From Lysinibacillus macroides (GTDB taxonomy: Bacteria > Bacillota > Bacilli > Bacillales_A > Planococcaceae), in assembly GCF_001281525.1 (NCBI RefSeq), contig NZ_LGCI01000002.1:186001-250000 (forward strand): 64,000 bases of DNA. Direction: 5' to 3'. Position 1 is the stretch's first letter; each line of letters begins with the position of its first letter. Below are positions 33,597 through 41,008 of the stretch, piece after piece. The position numbers and the translations under genes are program-made. A model generated the notes under the pieces. It ran no database searches and was not told the origin of the DNA. It was given only the letters and a program-made list of their open reading frames with translations.

Positions 33597-34382
33597 TTAT
33601 TTTTGTTCCTGATCATCATGTTGAAAATGGACTTCCTTATCCACAACTGTATCCGATAATTTGTGTTTGTCCCAATTAAATAATGTCTCTCTTGAAACAT
33701 CTTCCTTTACTATTATTTCAGGATAGTCTAATTTCGCTAAGTGAGGTGATTTATAAATAGTAACAGGCTGCTGCTTTTCATATAAAGCGATAATAATCAT
33801 CGCCTTTGCCACTTGTGAAGCTTCAATGGCTCTAGCAGCTTTAAGGGGACCTATTAATAAAGGTTGGGCAAGCTTTAATACTTTCTCTCCTGCCTTTTCC
33901 CCTAAACGAAATTCATGACGCTGCCCTACTAATAATGATGGGCGAATAATCGAAAGTCTTTGTAAGCCAAGCTCTATTAAATCTTGCTCAAGCTTTCCTT
34001 TCACTCGATTGTAGTAAAAAGGTGAGCTCTCCTTTGCGCCCATTGAGGTAATGACAAGAAAATGAGGAATTCCACGTTTTTTTGCTAACGAAGCAATTGC
34101 TAATGGATATTCAAAATCGACCTTTTCAAACATCTCACGAGAGCCTGCCTTTTTAATCGTTGTACCTAAGCAGCAATATAGTTCATGTGCAAATTCAATA
34201 TCTTGTTCTTCTAATCGATCAAAATCTCGAATTTTTATTTCTAGCTTTGGATGCGTAAAGACTGGCTTCTTTCGTGCAATAACCGTTACTGACACATATT
34301 CATCATTTTCACATAATTGCTCCACAAGAGAAGCACCTGTTAAACCAGTTGCCCCAACAACAATTGCTGCACGCATACCCAT
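33597..34382 (-). CDS. NAD(P)-binding atypical short-chain reductase (HTATIP2/YbjT-like)
   Basis: 261-residue Rossmann-fold protein of the atypical SDR group. N-terminal AAIVVGATGLTGASLVEQL is the nucleotide motif; LYCCLGTTIKKAG and FLVITSMGAKESSPFYYNRVKGKLE (Tyr-x3-Lys) are typical of the HTATIP2-like branch. ATG 34382 has GGAGG 8 nt upstream. Function unknown; proposed as an NAD(P)H-dependent reductase or redox sensor. Confidence 0.85.
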   Translation of the reverse strand: MGMRAAIVVGATGLTGASLVEQLCENDEYVSVTVIARKKPVFTHPKLEIKIRDFDRLEEQDIEFAHELYCCLGTTIKKAGSREMFEKVDFEYPLAIASLAKKRGIPHFLVITSMGAKESSPFYYNRVKGKLEQDLIELGLQRLSIIRPSLLVGQRHEFRLGEKAGEKVLKLAQPLLIGPLKAARAIEASQVAKAMIIIALYEKQQPVTIYKSPHLAKLDYPEIIVKEDVSRETLFNWDKHKLSDTVVDKEVHFQHDDQEQK

Positions 34383-34594
34383 TGCTCATCCCTCCTTCTA
34401 TTAAACCTGTATAGTGTATGTATTTCTAGCCTCAATCTATATATCGACCATTTTTTATGCTTCAAAAGCTAATTCTCATATCTTCACTGCTAGATATTTT
34501 TCTAACTAACATCCTTTATCAAATGCTAAATTTTACACATACTTGCTCTTTCTTCGCCATAGTTTAAAGAGACAGAGGAAAGGATGGGATACAT

Positions 34595-35641
34595 TTGCAA
34601 AACGAAACACAAGCAATAGAACCAAAAAAAACAATTGTTTTCATTATTGAAAGCTGTATTGATAAAGGGCTGTATCCTTTTGAACGGGTTTCAACATTAG
34701 CGAGGCTACTTACGCATGAGAAAGTTGTTATATTTATCAAAAGCCCTTCAAATGACGGGATGCCAATTTTAATACATGCAGGACTATCCCCTATTGTATT
34801 TAATCATTTTAACGAGCTACCTCAGCAAATAAAAGAAATTCAGCCTGATTTGATTGTAAGAGACGGACGTAACTCTGAGGGCTGGCAAGTACAGAACCTA
34901 CGACCATACTGTAAAGCTATTATCCATTTTGATGATTTTGGCGAGGGTGGTCAAGCCTGTGATTGTGTACTGCTGGCCCTCTATCAAGAAGTGAAAGATT
35001 ATTTACCATCTCATTATATTGGTGGCAGCTTTGTTTTCGCACTTCCAGAAATCTATCAACAATTTAACAGCATACCTGATCGTAAAATAGCTGAGGATCC
35101 TCCTCATATCGTCGTTGCTTTTGAAGATGGGGACGAGCATAATTTAACCTATCGAACACTTCGACATTTAACACAGCTACAAATTCCACTACAAATTACA
35201 GTGATGATTGACGATTGCTATCGACATGCAACAGATGATTTACAAATGATGGTGCTGAGTCGTCGCAATACGGCTATTCTTCGTGATAAAAACGCGCTTC
35301 TACAGCTATTACCAAAAGCAGATGTGATTATTTGTAATGCTAATTATACGCCTTACAAAATCGCCTCCTATGGTGTGCCATGCATTACACTTGCACAATC
35401 TGAAGCGGAGCTATTACATGCCTTCCCACGTGAGCAAAACGGCTTTATTCATTTGGGACTTGGTCGAAAAATGAAGCAATCGCAAATACAAAACGCCGTG
35501 ATGGAGCTACTTTTACATGAAGCACGAAGCGAACGAGCTATCAGAAAGCAAAGACAATTAAATCTTGCGAACAACAACGAAACACTTCAAACATTGCTAC
35601 TAGATTTTGCATATGATCGACACAATATCGCCTCTACTTAG
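34595..35641 (+). CDS. PseG/GT-B-like protein of unknown substrate
   Basis: 348-residue protein with a two-domain nucleotide-sugar-binding (GT-B-like) appearance. The segment AIIHFDDFGEGGQACDCVLL (about 109-128) resembles the IDD motif of PseG, and DVIICNANYTPYKIASYGVPCITLAQSEAE (about 247-276) is the typical C-terminal sugar-nucleotide site. No pseudaminic acid or sialic acid genes surround it. Start is TTG 34595 with GGATGGG upstream; the first in-frame ATG is too far inside. Could hydrolyse or transfer a nucleotide sugar, e.g. in spore surface glycosylation; the substrate is open. Confidence 0.6.
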   Translation: MQNETQAIEPKKTIVFIIESCIDKGLYPFERVSTLARLLTHEKVVIFIKSPSNDGMPILIHAGLSPIVFNHFNELPQQIKEIQPDLIVRDGRNSEGWQVQNLRPYCKAIIHFDDFGEGGQACDCVLLALYQEVKDYLPSHYIGGSFVFALPEIYQQFNSIPDRKIAEDPPHIVVAFEDGDEHNLTYRTLRHLTQLQIPLQITVMIDDCYRHATDDLQMMVLSRRNTAILRDKNALLQLLPKADVIICNANYTPYKIASYGVPCITLAQSEAELLHAFPREQNGFIHLGLGRKMKQSQIQNAVMELLLHEARSERAIRKQRQLNLANNNETLQTLLLDFAYDRHNIAST

Positions 35642-35670
35642 TGCTACTTCAAAGATGATTATGATACAAT
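35642..35670 (+). promoter_or_regulatory. Promoter of the SE1832/ABC-F unit
   Basis: Extended -10 element TG-A-TACAAT (TG 35662-35663, TACAAT 35665-35670), with a weak -35 (TGCTAC) 17 bp upstream directly after the previous stop codon. Predicted start near 35677, giving a leader of about 150 nt. Confidence 0.55.
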
Positions 35671-35734
35671 ATATAAGAATTTTTTACTTTTTGCCTCTCC
35701 ATAAGGAAAGTCAAAAATAACGAGTACTTGATTG

Positions 35735-35784
35735 ATGTTAATGATTAAGCGGTGAGGGATTTGACAAGCCCTCATCGCTTTTGC
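35735..35784 (+). terminator. Terminator hairpin with short leader frame ahead of the ABC-F unit (possible attenuator)
   Basis: A 12-bp stem (AAGCGGTGAGGG 35747-35758, CCCTCATCGCTT 35769-35780, one wobble) followed by TTTT. It is either the terminator of the PseG-like gene or, given the promoter upstream, an attenuator. A 6-codon frame (ATG 35735, encoding MLMIKR, stop TGA 35753) ends inside the left arm, though without a clear ribosome site. CCTCTCC at 35694-35700 can pair with GGTGAGG of the left arm, a possible antiterminator. Confidence 0.6.
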
Positions 35785-35827
35785 ACGCATTCGTTATACC
35801 AATATGCTTACTAAAGGAGTTATAATT

Positions 35828-36013
35828 ATGCCAACAAAAAGTGATATTGAATACCAAATTCGAGAGCTAAAAATGGACTATATCAATTTACAAGGTGATA
35901 TTGAAAAATTAGAGTCTACAGGACATAACGATCAGGTAGCAAAAGCTGAAGAGCGCCTTGCAAATATGGAGGCTAAGCTAGCGGAACTCAATAAACAATT
36001 AACAGAACTTTAG
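35828..36013 (+). CDS. SE1832-type small coiled-coil protein
   Basis: 61-residue helical protein (start MPTKSDIEYQIRELKMDYIN, then LQGDIEKLESTGH) recognised as the small SE1832-like family of Bacilli. Heptad pattern suggests a coiled-coil hairpin. ATG 35828 has AAAGGAG 8 nt upstream; an upstream in-frame ATG at 35804 is rejected because this ribosome site lies between them. It is encoded 34 bp before the ABC-F gene and probably cotranscribed. Function unknown. Confidence 0.85.
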   Translation: MPTKSDIEYQIRELKMDYINLQGDIEKLESTGHNDQVAKAEERLANMEAKLAELNKQLTEL

Positions 36014-36047
36014 AATACGAACATAAGGAACAGTTGGAGGAACATAT

Positions 36048-37613
36048 ATGGCAATATTAACAGTTGAAAATTTAGGTCATTCTTTTGGCGATCGTACCCT
36101 TTTTAAGGATGTATCATTTCGCTTAGTGGAAGGTGATCATATTGGGCTTGTTGGGGCGAATGGTGTGGGTAAATCAACATTGATGGGCATCATTACTGGT
36201 CAAACAATCCACGATACAGGAAAGGTTGAATGGCTTCCTGGCACACATTACGGTTATTTAGACCAGCATACAGCGCTCACTGCTGGACGAACAATGCGTG
36301 ATGTATTGCGCGATGCCTTTTTACCATTATATAAAAAAGAAGAAGAGCTTAATGACATTACAGGTAAGATGGCTGAAGCAACACCTGAGGAATTAGAGGT
36401 GCTGTTAGAGCAAATGGCTGAGGTACAAGACGCACTGGATGCAGGAGATTTCTACTCATTAGATATGAAAATCGAAGAAGTGGCACGCGGACTTGGCCTC
36501 GATGCAATTGGCTTAGAGCGTGATGTGGCTGCACTTTCTGGTGGACAACGTACAAAGGTGTTACTAGCGAAGCTATTATTAGAAAAACCAAAAGTATTAC
36601 TACTGGATGAGCCAACAAACTATCTCGATGAGGAGCATATTACGTGGTTAAAAAGTTATTTAAAAAACTATCCATATGCTTTCTTATTAATTTCACATGA
36701 TACAGAATTTATGAATGAAACAGTAGATGTTATTTTCCAGCTTGAGTTTTCAAAATTAACACGTTATACAGCAACCTATGAAAAATTTTTAGAGCTTGCT
36801 GAAATTAATAAACGTCAGCATATTGAAGCTTATGAAAAGCAGCAGGAATTTATCAAGAAGCAAGAGGACTTTATTGCCAAAAATAAAGCGCGCTACTCAA
36901 CAACGGGACGCGCAAAATCACGTGCCAAACAGCTTGATCGTTTAGAGCGTATTGATCGCCCAGAAACAGCGGCAAAGCCAGAATTTAGCTTTAAAGAAGC
37001 TCGTTCCACTAGTCGTTATGTTGTAGAGGCTGAAAATTTAGTGATTGGTTATGATAAAGACAAGCCCTTGCTCCCTCCCCTTACTTTTACCATCGAACGC
37101 GGAGAAAAAATTGCGCTTGTTGGTATGAATGGTGTAGGTAAATCAACCTTATTAAAAACAATGCTTGGGAAAATTAATCCTCTCGCTGGGAAAGTTATTC
37201 GAGGCGATTACCTTCACCCCTCTTACTTTGAGCAAGAGGTCAAAGCGGAGAAAATTACACCAATTGATGATGTATGGAATGCCTTCCCTTCTATGGAGCA
37301 AGCGCAAGTACGTGCAGCATTAGCAAGAGCAGGCTTAAAAACCGACCATATTACACGTCCACTTAATTCATTATCTGGTGGAGAGCAGGCCAAGGTTCGT
37401 TTATGTAAATTAATGATGGAAGAAGCAAACTGGCTACTATTTGATGAACCAACAAACCATTTAGATGTCGATGCAAAAAATGAATTAAAGCGGGCTATGA
37501 AAGAATTTAAAGGCACTATTGTGCTCGTAAGCCATGAACCTGATTTTTACGAGGGACTCGTGACAAAAGTTTGGGATGTTCAAGACTGGTTTACATCTGG
37601 ACAACAAGGTTAA
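36048..37613 (+). CDS. yfmM: ABC-F family ATPase (YfmM-like)
   Basis: 521-residue soluble protein with two ABC domains and no membrane segments. First Walker A GLVGANGVGKSTL (about 34-46), signature LSGGQRTK, Walker B VLLLDEPTNYLDE; second Walker A ALVGMNGVGKSTL, LSGGEQAKV, LLFDEPTNHLDV. A helical P-site tRNA interaction linker (charged, KKQEDFIAKNKARY) lies at about 235-320. The N-terminus (AILTVENLGHSFGDRTLFKDVSFRL) resembles B. subtilis YfmM most. ABC-F proteins act on the ribosome, in translation rescue or antibiotic resistance; this group has no proven drug. Confidence 0.9.
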   Translation: MAILTVENLGHSFGDRTLFKDVSFRLVEGDHIGLVGANGVGKSTLMGIITGQTIHDTGKVEWLPGTHYGYLDQHTALTAGRTMRDVLRDAFLPLYKKEEELNDITGKMAEATPEELEVLLEQMAEVQDALDAGDFYSLDMKIEEVARGLGLDAIGLERDVAALSGGQRTKVLLAKLLLEKPKVLLLDEPTNYLDEEHITWLKSYLKNYPYAFLLISHDTEFMNETVDVIFQLEFSKLTRYTATYEKFLELAEINKRQHIEAYEKQQEFIKKQEDFIAKNKARYSTTGRAKSRAKQLDRLERIDRPETAAKPEFSFKEARSTSRYVVEAENLVIGYDKDKPLLPPLTFTIERGEKIALVGMNGVGKSTLLKTMLGKINPLAGKVIRGDYLHPSYFEQEVKAEKITPIDDVWNAFPSMEQAQVRAALARAGLKTDHITRPLNSLSGGEQAKVRLCKLMMEEANWLLFDEPTNHLDVDAKNELKRAMKEFKGTIVLVSHEPDFYEGLVTKVWDVQDWFTSGQQG

Positions 37614-37623
37614 TATTCATTAC

Positions 37624-37664
37624 AAAGGGCAGCTCCTCAAGATTATTGAGGCTGCCCTTTTGTA
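37624..37664 (+). terminator. Terminator after the ABC-F gene
   Basis: Stem AAAGGGCAGC/GCTGCCCTTT with inner CTCAA/TTGAG pairing, then T residues; 10 bp after the stop codon. Confidence 0.88.
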
Positions 37665-37885
37665 TATATTTTTCCTCGCACTTACGCATAAATAGTCTCT
37701 GGCAAACATATCATAATCAATGGACAAGCAAATAAGACAAGCTCATTATTTCTAGTAATTTGTCTAAACTTACATCATTGTAAGCTGGGATAGCGAAACT
37801 TTTTGCTGCTTTCTGCGTATAAGTTAATGTAAGTAAAAAATATCATGCTGATATGAAATTTTTTCAAATAACTATTGATTTATTT

Positions 37886-37905
37886 ATATCTTACTAGTAA
37901 GATAT
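37886..37905. promoter_or_regulatory. MarR-type operator 1
   Basis: Perfect 20-bp palindrome ATATCTTACTAGTAAGATAT overlapping the spacer and -10 of the probable promoter for the Spx-like and MarR genes. Bound MarR dimer would block RNA polymerase. Confidence 0.75.
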
Positions 37906-37922
37906 ATGTATAAGGAAATCAA

Positions 37923-37938
37923 CTTACTAATAAGATAT
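37923..37938. promoter_or_regulatory. MarR-type operator 2
   Basis: CTTACTAATAAGATAT repeats operator 1 with a single change in the palindromic core (CTTACTAGTAAG). Centre-to-centre distance about 33 bp, roughly three helical turns, placing both on the same DNA face. Confidence 0.65.
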
Positions 37939-37978
37939 TCATAAAATAGAATCTAAAAAAGAAAGCGAGGAATGAAGA

Positions 37979-38383
37979 ATGACAGTTACAATTTACTCAC
38001 AAGCGAGCTGTTCTTCATCCAGAAAAGCACTTAAATGGTTAAAAGATCACAACATTGACTATAAAGAAAAACGTATTACATCACACCCACTTACACTTGC
38101 CGAATTCAAAGAAATTCTTAGCATGACGGAAGATGGCACAGATGAAATTATTGCTACAAACTCTAATGATTTTAAAAACTTAAATATTGATATCGATCAA
38201 CTTTCGATTCAAGAGCTATTTGCCATTATTCAAGATCACCCTAGAATGCTTCGCAGTCCTATTTTAATAGATGAAAAACGCATTCAAGTTGGCTACAATG
38301 AGATGGATATCCGTCGTTTTATTCCACGTAAAGTACGGGCTTACGAATTAAATGCAATGACAAGATTGGCACAAGAAAGTTAA
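37979..38383 (+). CDS. Spx/ArsC-family transcriptional regulator lacking the CXXC switch
   Basis: 134-residue Spx paralogue. The N-terminus is TIYSQASCSSSRKALKWL: Cys 11 is kept but the second Cys of the normal CxxC redox switch is Ser 14, read directly from the codons TGT TCT TCA TCC. The rest is conserved, including MTEDGTDEIIATNS and PILIDEKRIQVGYNEMDIRRFIPRKVR. Spx binds the RNA polymerase alpha C-terminal domain and redirects transcription during disulfide stress. This copy may not form the intramolecular disulfide. First gene of a two-gene unit with a MarR regulator, behind two MarR-type operators. Confidence 0.9.
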   Translation: MTVTIYSQASCSSSRKALKWLKDHNIDYKEKRITSHPLTLAEFKEILSMTEDGTDEIIATNSNDFKNLNIDIDQLSIQELFAIIQDHPRMLRSPILIDEKRIQVGYNEMDIRRFIPRKVRAYELNAMTRLAQES

Positions 38384-38406
38384 AAAAGTTTTGGAGTTGA
38401 CCTTCT

Positions 38407-38853
38407 ATGGATCAAGAAAAACAACAAGCCATTACCTCATTATTTGAAGTCGTTTCATCGATAGAGCGTAAGTGGGCAAACGAGTGGAATAATCATAATG
38501 CGCTTGGCTTTTCAAAATCCCATATTTTAATTTTAGACTATTTAGCGCAGGAGGGCCCCAAACGCCCTTCTGCTATTGCTGAACGCTTAAAAGTAACAAC
38601 AGGTGGTGTTACGGTTTTAACAACAAAGCTTATTAATGCGGGCTTTATAGAAAAAACACAGCATGCAACAGACCGACGTGCTTCACAATTAGTAATTACA
38701 CCTGAGGGTGAAACGATTTTAGCGGAATCTCGTCAACAAGTGAGTGCCATTATTAACAATATGTTTGGTATGCTGACAGCAGAGGAGCTTCAAACATTGC
38801 GCACTATTTTTTCAAAATGCTTACTGGATGTTGATTCGAATCAGCCAAAATAA
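38407..38853 (+). CDS. MarR family transcriptional regulator
   Basis: 148-residue winged-helix regulator. HTH at about 50-75 (RPSAIAERLKVTTGGVTVLTTKLINAGFI) and wing KTQHATDRRASQLVITPEG are typical. No Cys in the N-terminal OhrR position; a single Cys lies near the C-terminus (FSKCLLD). Cotranscribed with the Spx-like gene (23-bp gap) and likely represses both through the upstream palindromes. An IS3 element starts immediately after its stop codon, so the original terminator may have been lost. Confidence 0.88.
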   Translation: MDQEKQQAITSLFEVVSSIERKWANEWNNHNALGFSKSHILILDYLAQEGPKRPSAIAERLKVTTGGVTVLTTKLINAGFIEKTQHATDRRASQLVITPEGETILAESRQQVSAIINNMFGMLTAEELQTLRTIFSKCLLDVDSNQPK

Positions 38854-38914
38854 AAAAGCTGCATCGCAATCTTGGCACTGAATACTATTTTTGAGACAGT
38901 ATGAAAACACCTTA

Positions 38915-39754
38915 TTATACAGCCAGTTGACGGTATTGAACCGGCGACTGGTTGTTTAATTTCGTTTTAATCCGAATATTGTTATAATAGTAAATGTATT
39001 CTTCGACAATATTTATGACACACGCATTTGTTGTGCGATAAATATCATCGAGGTAGAACGTTTCAGACTTTAGCGAGGAGTGAAACGTTTCAATTGGGGA
39101 ATTATCAGCGGGCGTGCCTTTACGAGACATGCTCATGGTCATTCCTTTTTCTTTGACTGCCTTCTGATATGCATAAGATGTGTAAACAGAACCCTGGTCG
39201 CTATGCAGGATACAGCCTTCTGGTAGATCGGGTAATTGATTTAGCGTATCTAAGACAAAGTCGGTATCTTGTGTAAAACCAATTGTAAACGCAATAACCT
39301 CGCCATTAAATAGGTCTAAGATACTTGAAAGGTACATCATAGATTGTCCAAAAGGCAAGTAAGTAATATCTGTTACGAGCCTTTCTAGCGGTTTTAATGC
39401 CGTAAAATCACGTGCTAATAAGTTAGGAACAATGTGAGCTGGTTGTCCCGTACGTTTACGTTTCTTTACCTTTACACGACATTGCCAGCCGTATTTTTGC
39501 ATCACACGTTGCACCGTTTTCTCACTAATGTCAGTAAGTAATTCTGTGATTTTTCGATAGCCGTATCTGAATTTGTGTAACTTGCACAAGTCGCCAATTT
39601 GTTGGTCTCGAAGATCCTTTTGAGTGAATTTATTTTCATTGACCTTCCAGCGATAATACGACGAACGAGCTACACCTAAATGACGGCAGATTTCACCAAT
39701 CGGCATCCTTTCTTTTAACTCCTCTACTAGCTCTACTACAACTTTTGGGACCAC
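38915..39754 (-). CDS. IS3-family transposase OrfB (DDE integrase domain)
   Basis: 279 residues in the orfB frame. An HTH_21-like N-terminal part (LGVARSSYYRWKV) is followed by the rve catalytic core: first Asp in LVTDITYLPFG, second in CILHSDQGSVYTS, Glu in SPIETFHSSLKSE. The frame is complete to the family-typical end. It is normally made as an OrfAB fusion by frameshifting; the GTG at 39754 is only the first internal start codon in this frame. Confidence 0.92.
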   Translation of the reverse strand: MVPKVVVELVEELKERMPIGEICRHLGVARSSYYRWKVNENKFTQKDLRDQQIGDLCKLHKFRYGYRKITELLTDISEKTVQRVMQKYGWQCRVKVKKRKRTGQPAHIVPNLLARDFTALKPLERLVTDITYLPFGQSMMYLSSILDLFNGEVIAFTIGFTQDTDFVLDTLNQLPDLPEGCILHSDQGSVYTSYAYQKAVKEKGMTMSMSRKGTPADNSPIETFHSSLKSETFYLDDIYRTTNACVINIVEEYIYYYNNIRIKTKLNNQSPVQYRQLAV

Positions 39755-40056
39755 TTCCTCTCCAACTCTGCGTACTTTTTTAACACTTCAATTTGTTGCT
39801 TTAAATAACGATTCTCTGCTTGTAACTTAGCGGTTTCACTTTCATATTCAGGCCCTTTGCCAAATGTATATTGTTTTCCTACTGGCTGTTCAAGACGATG
39901 TAATTCGCCGTTCTTGTACCATTTCATCCATGTTTTTAACTGAGAATGGTTACGAATATTTAGCTCCTCTAGTACTTGTTTTACAGGAATGCCTGCTAAT
40001 CTCATTTCAATTGCTTTCATTTTCACTTCCACTGGGTAACTCACTCTTGTCCCCAT
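39736..40056 (-). CDS. IS3-family OrfA (helix-turn-helix protein)
   Basis: 106-residue DNA-binding protein with HTH (VEVKMKAIEMRLAGIPVKQV) and a leucine-zipper-like C-terminus (TAKLQAENRYLKQQIEVLKKY). ATG 40056 has GGAGGTG 7 nt upstream; longer in-frame starts lie across the inverted repeat and are rejected. An A6G slippery heptamer at 39775-39781 in the frame A-AAA-AAG allows the -1 shift into orfB. Confidence 0.9.
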   Translation of the reverse strand: MGTRVSYPVEVKMKAIEMRLAGIPVKQVLEELNIRNHSQLKTWMKWYKNGELHRLEQPVGKQYTFGKGPEYESETAKLQAENRYLKQQIEVLKKYAELERKWSQKL

Positions 40057-40234
40057 AGAAAAACACCTCCACATTGATTTGATAAGGTACAATACCCGTT
40101 TTTCAACGAAAGGTGTTTTTATTTGTCTCATTTTTTTAGGTCAGTGCCCTTTTTGCGAATGCAGCTTTTTAGGTAGATTTGTCGAGTAAATACCTCTGTC
40201 TAAGTATTTGTGACATGCGACCAATCTGCTTTCA

Positions 40235-40783
40235 TTATGCGGGCAGCACAGATTCCACAATCGATTCATCAGACATAAGCATTTCTTTTAGACGAGCTTT
40301 TGCACGAAACAGACGAGATTTCACAGTTCCAATGGACACCTTCATAATCGTAGAAATTTCAGCTAGTGAATATTGGTCTATGTAGAAATACCATAATGTT
40401 TTGCGGTAAATGGCATCTAATTGCTCCATTTTATCCTGCACTAGTTTCGTTACAATATCCTTTTCAATTTTTTCTTCTGTAGAAATATCATTATTGGGAA
40501 CCAAATCTAAAATCGGTACGTCTAATGTTTCAGGTTGGTTCATCATATATTTGCTACGACGTACTTTTTTACGATAGCGATCTCTAAATGTATTCATTGT
40601 GATAGTTGTCAGCCAAGCTTTAATATGCTCTACCTCAGCAACACTGTTTTCATAGCGTACAACCTTAACCCAAACTTCTTGCATTAAATCTTCAGCCTCT
40701 ACATTATTGCGAGTTAGTTTTAAACATAGGTGATAAATATAACGATTGTATTCCTCGTATACGCCTTCTAATTTTTTATTCAT
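40235..40783 (-). CDS. RNA polymerase sigma factor, ECF subfamily
   Basis: 182 residues. Region 2 at about 10-80 (NRYIYHLCLKLTRNNVEAEDLMQEVWVKV) and region 4 at about 125-175 (YSLAEISTIMKVSIGTVKSRLFRAKARLKEML). ATG with GGAGG 8 nt upstream. No anti-sigma gene is adjacent: downstream is the IS element, 64 bp past the stop, and upstream is a LuxR-type gene. The partner may have been lost with the IS insertion or may be elsewhere. Confidence 0.9.
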   Translation of the reverse strand: MNKKLEGVYEEYNRYIYHLCLKLTRNNVEAEDLMQEVWVKVVRYENSVAEVEHIKAWLTTITMNTFRDRYRKKVRRSKYMMNQPETLDVPILDLVPNNDISTEEKIEKDIVTKLVQDKMEQLDAIYRKTLWYFYIDQYSLAEISTIMKVSIGTVKSRLFRAKARLKEMLMSDESIVESVLPA

Positions 40784-41008
40784 TGTGTATGCCTCCGCTT
40801 CTTGTTCTTGCTTCTATACACATTCTCGCAAAATAATGTATTACACTCTATCGCATTGGCTTTCAATTTCATTACAATCATGTAAGCTTAAGCATCATCA
40901 CTTGTAATATTCGTAAAAATTGTTTTACTACTATATTACTTATTCCATCAATACCCTTATCATTACACTATCTCTTTATTTTCATTACTATATTTTTAAT
41001 AATACTTC

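Larger units (their letters stand above)
37614..37978 (+). other. Intergenic region upstream of the Spx-MarR operon
   Basis: 365 bp with the ABC-F terminator at its start, a small inverted repeat CTTACATCATTGTAAG (37768-37783), then a promoter (TTGATT 37875-37880, 17-bp spacer, TAAGAT) with two operators. No gene was seen. Confidence 0.5.
38853..40171 (-). mobile_element. IS3-family insertion sequence (IS150-like), intact
   Basis: About 1.3 kb with imperfect terminal inverted repeats: the left end reads AAAAAGCTGCATCGCAA then GGCACTGA, and the right end (complement) AAAAAGCTGCATTCGCAA then GGGCACTGA, with further similarity through GAGACA and AAAACACC. Contains orfA and orfB with a -1 frameshift site. 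No clear target-site duplication was seen, so exact ends are uncertain by a few bases. It sits between the MarR gene and an ECF sigma gene. Confidence 0.85.
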
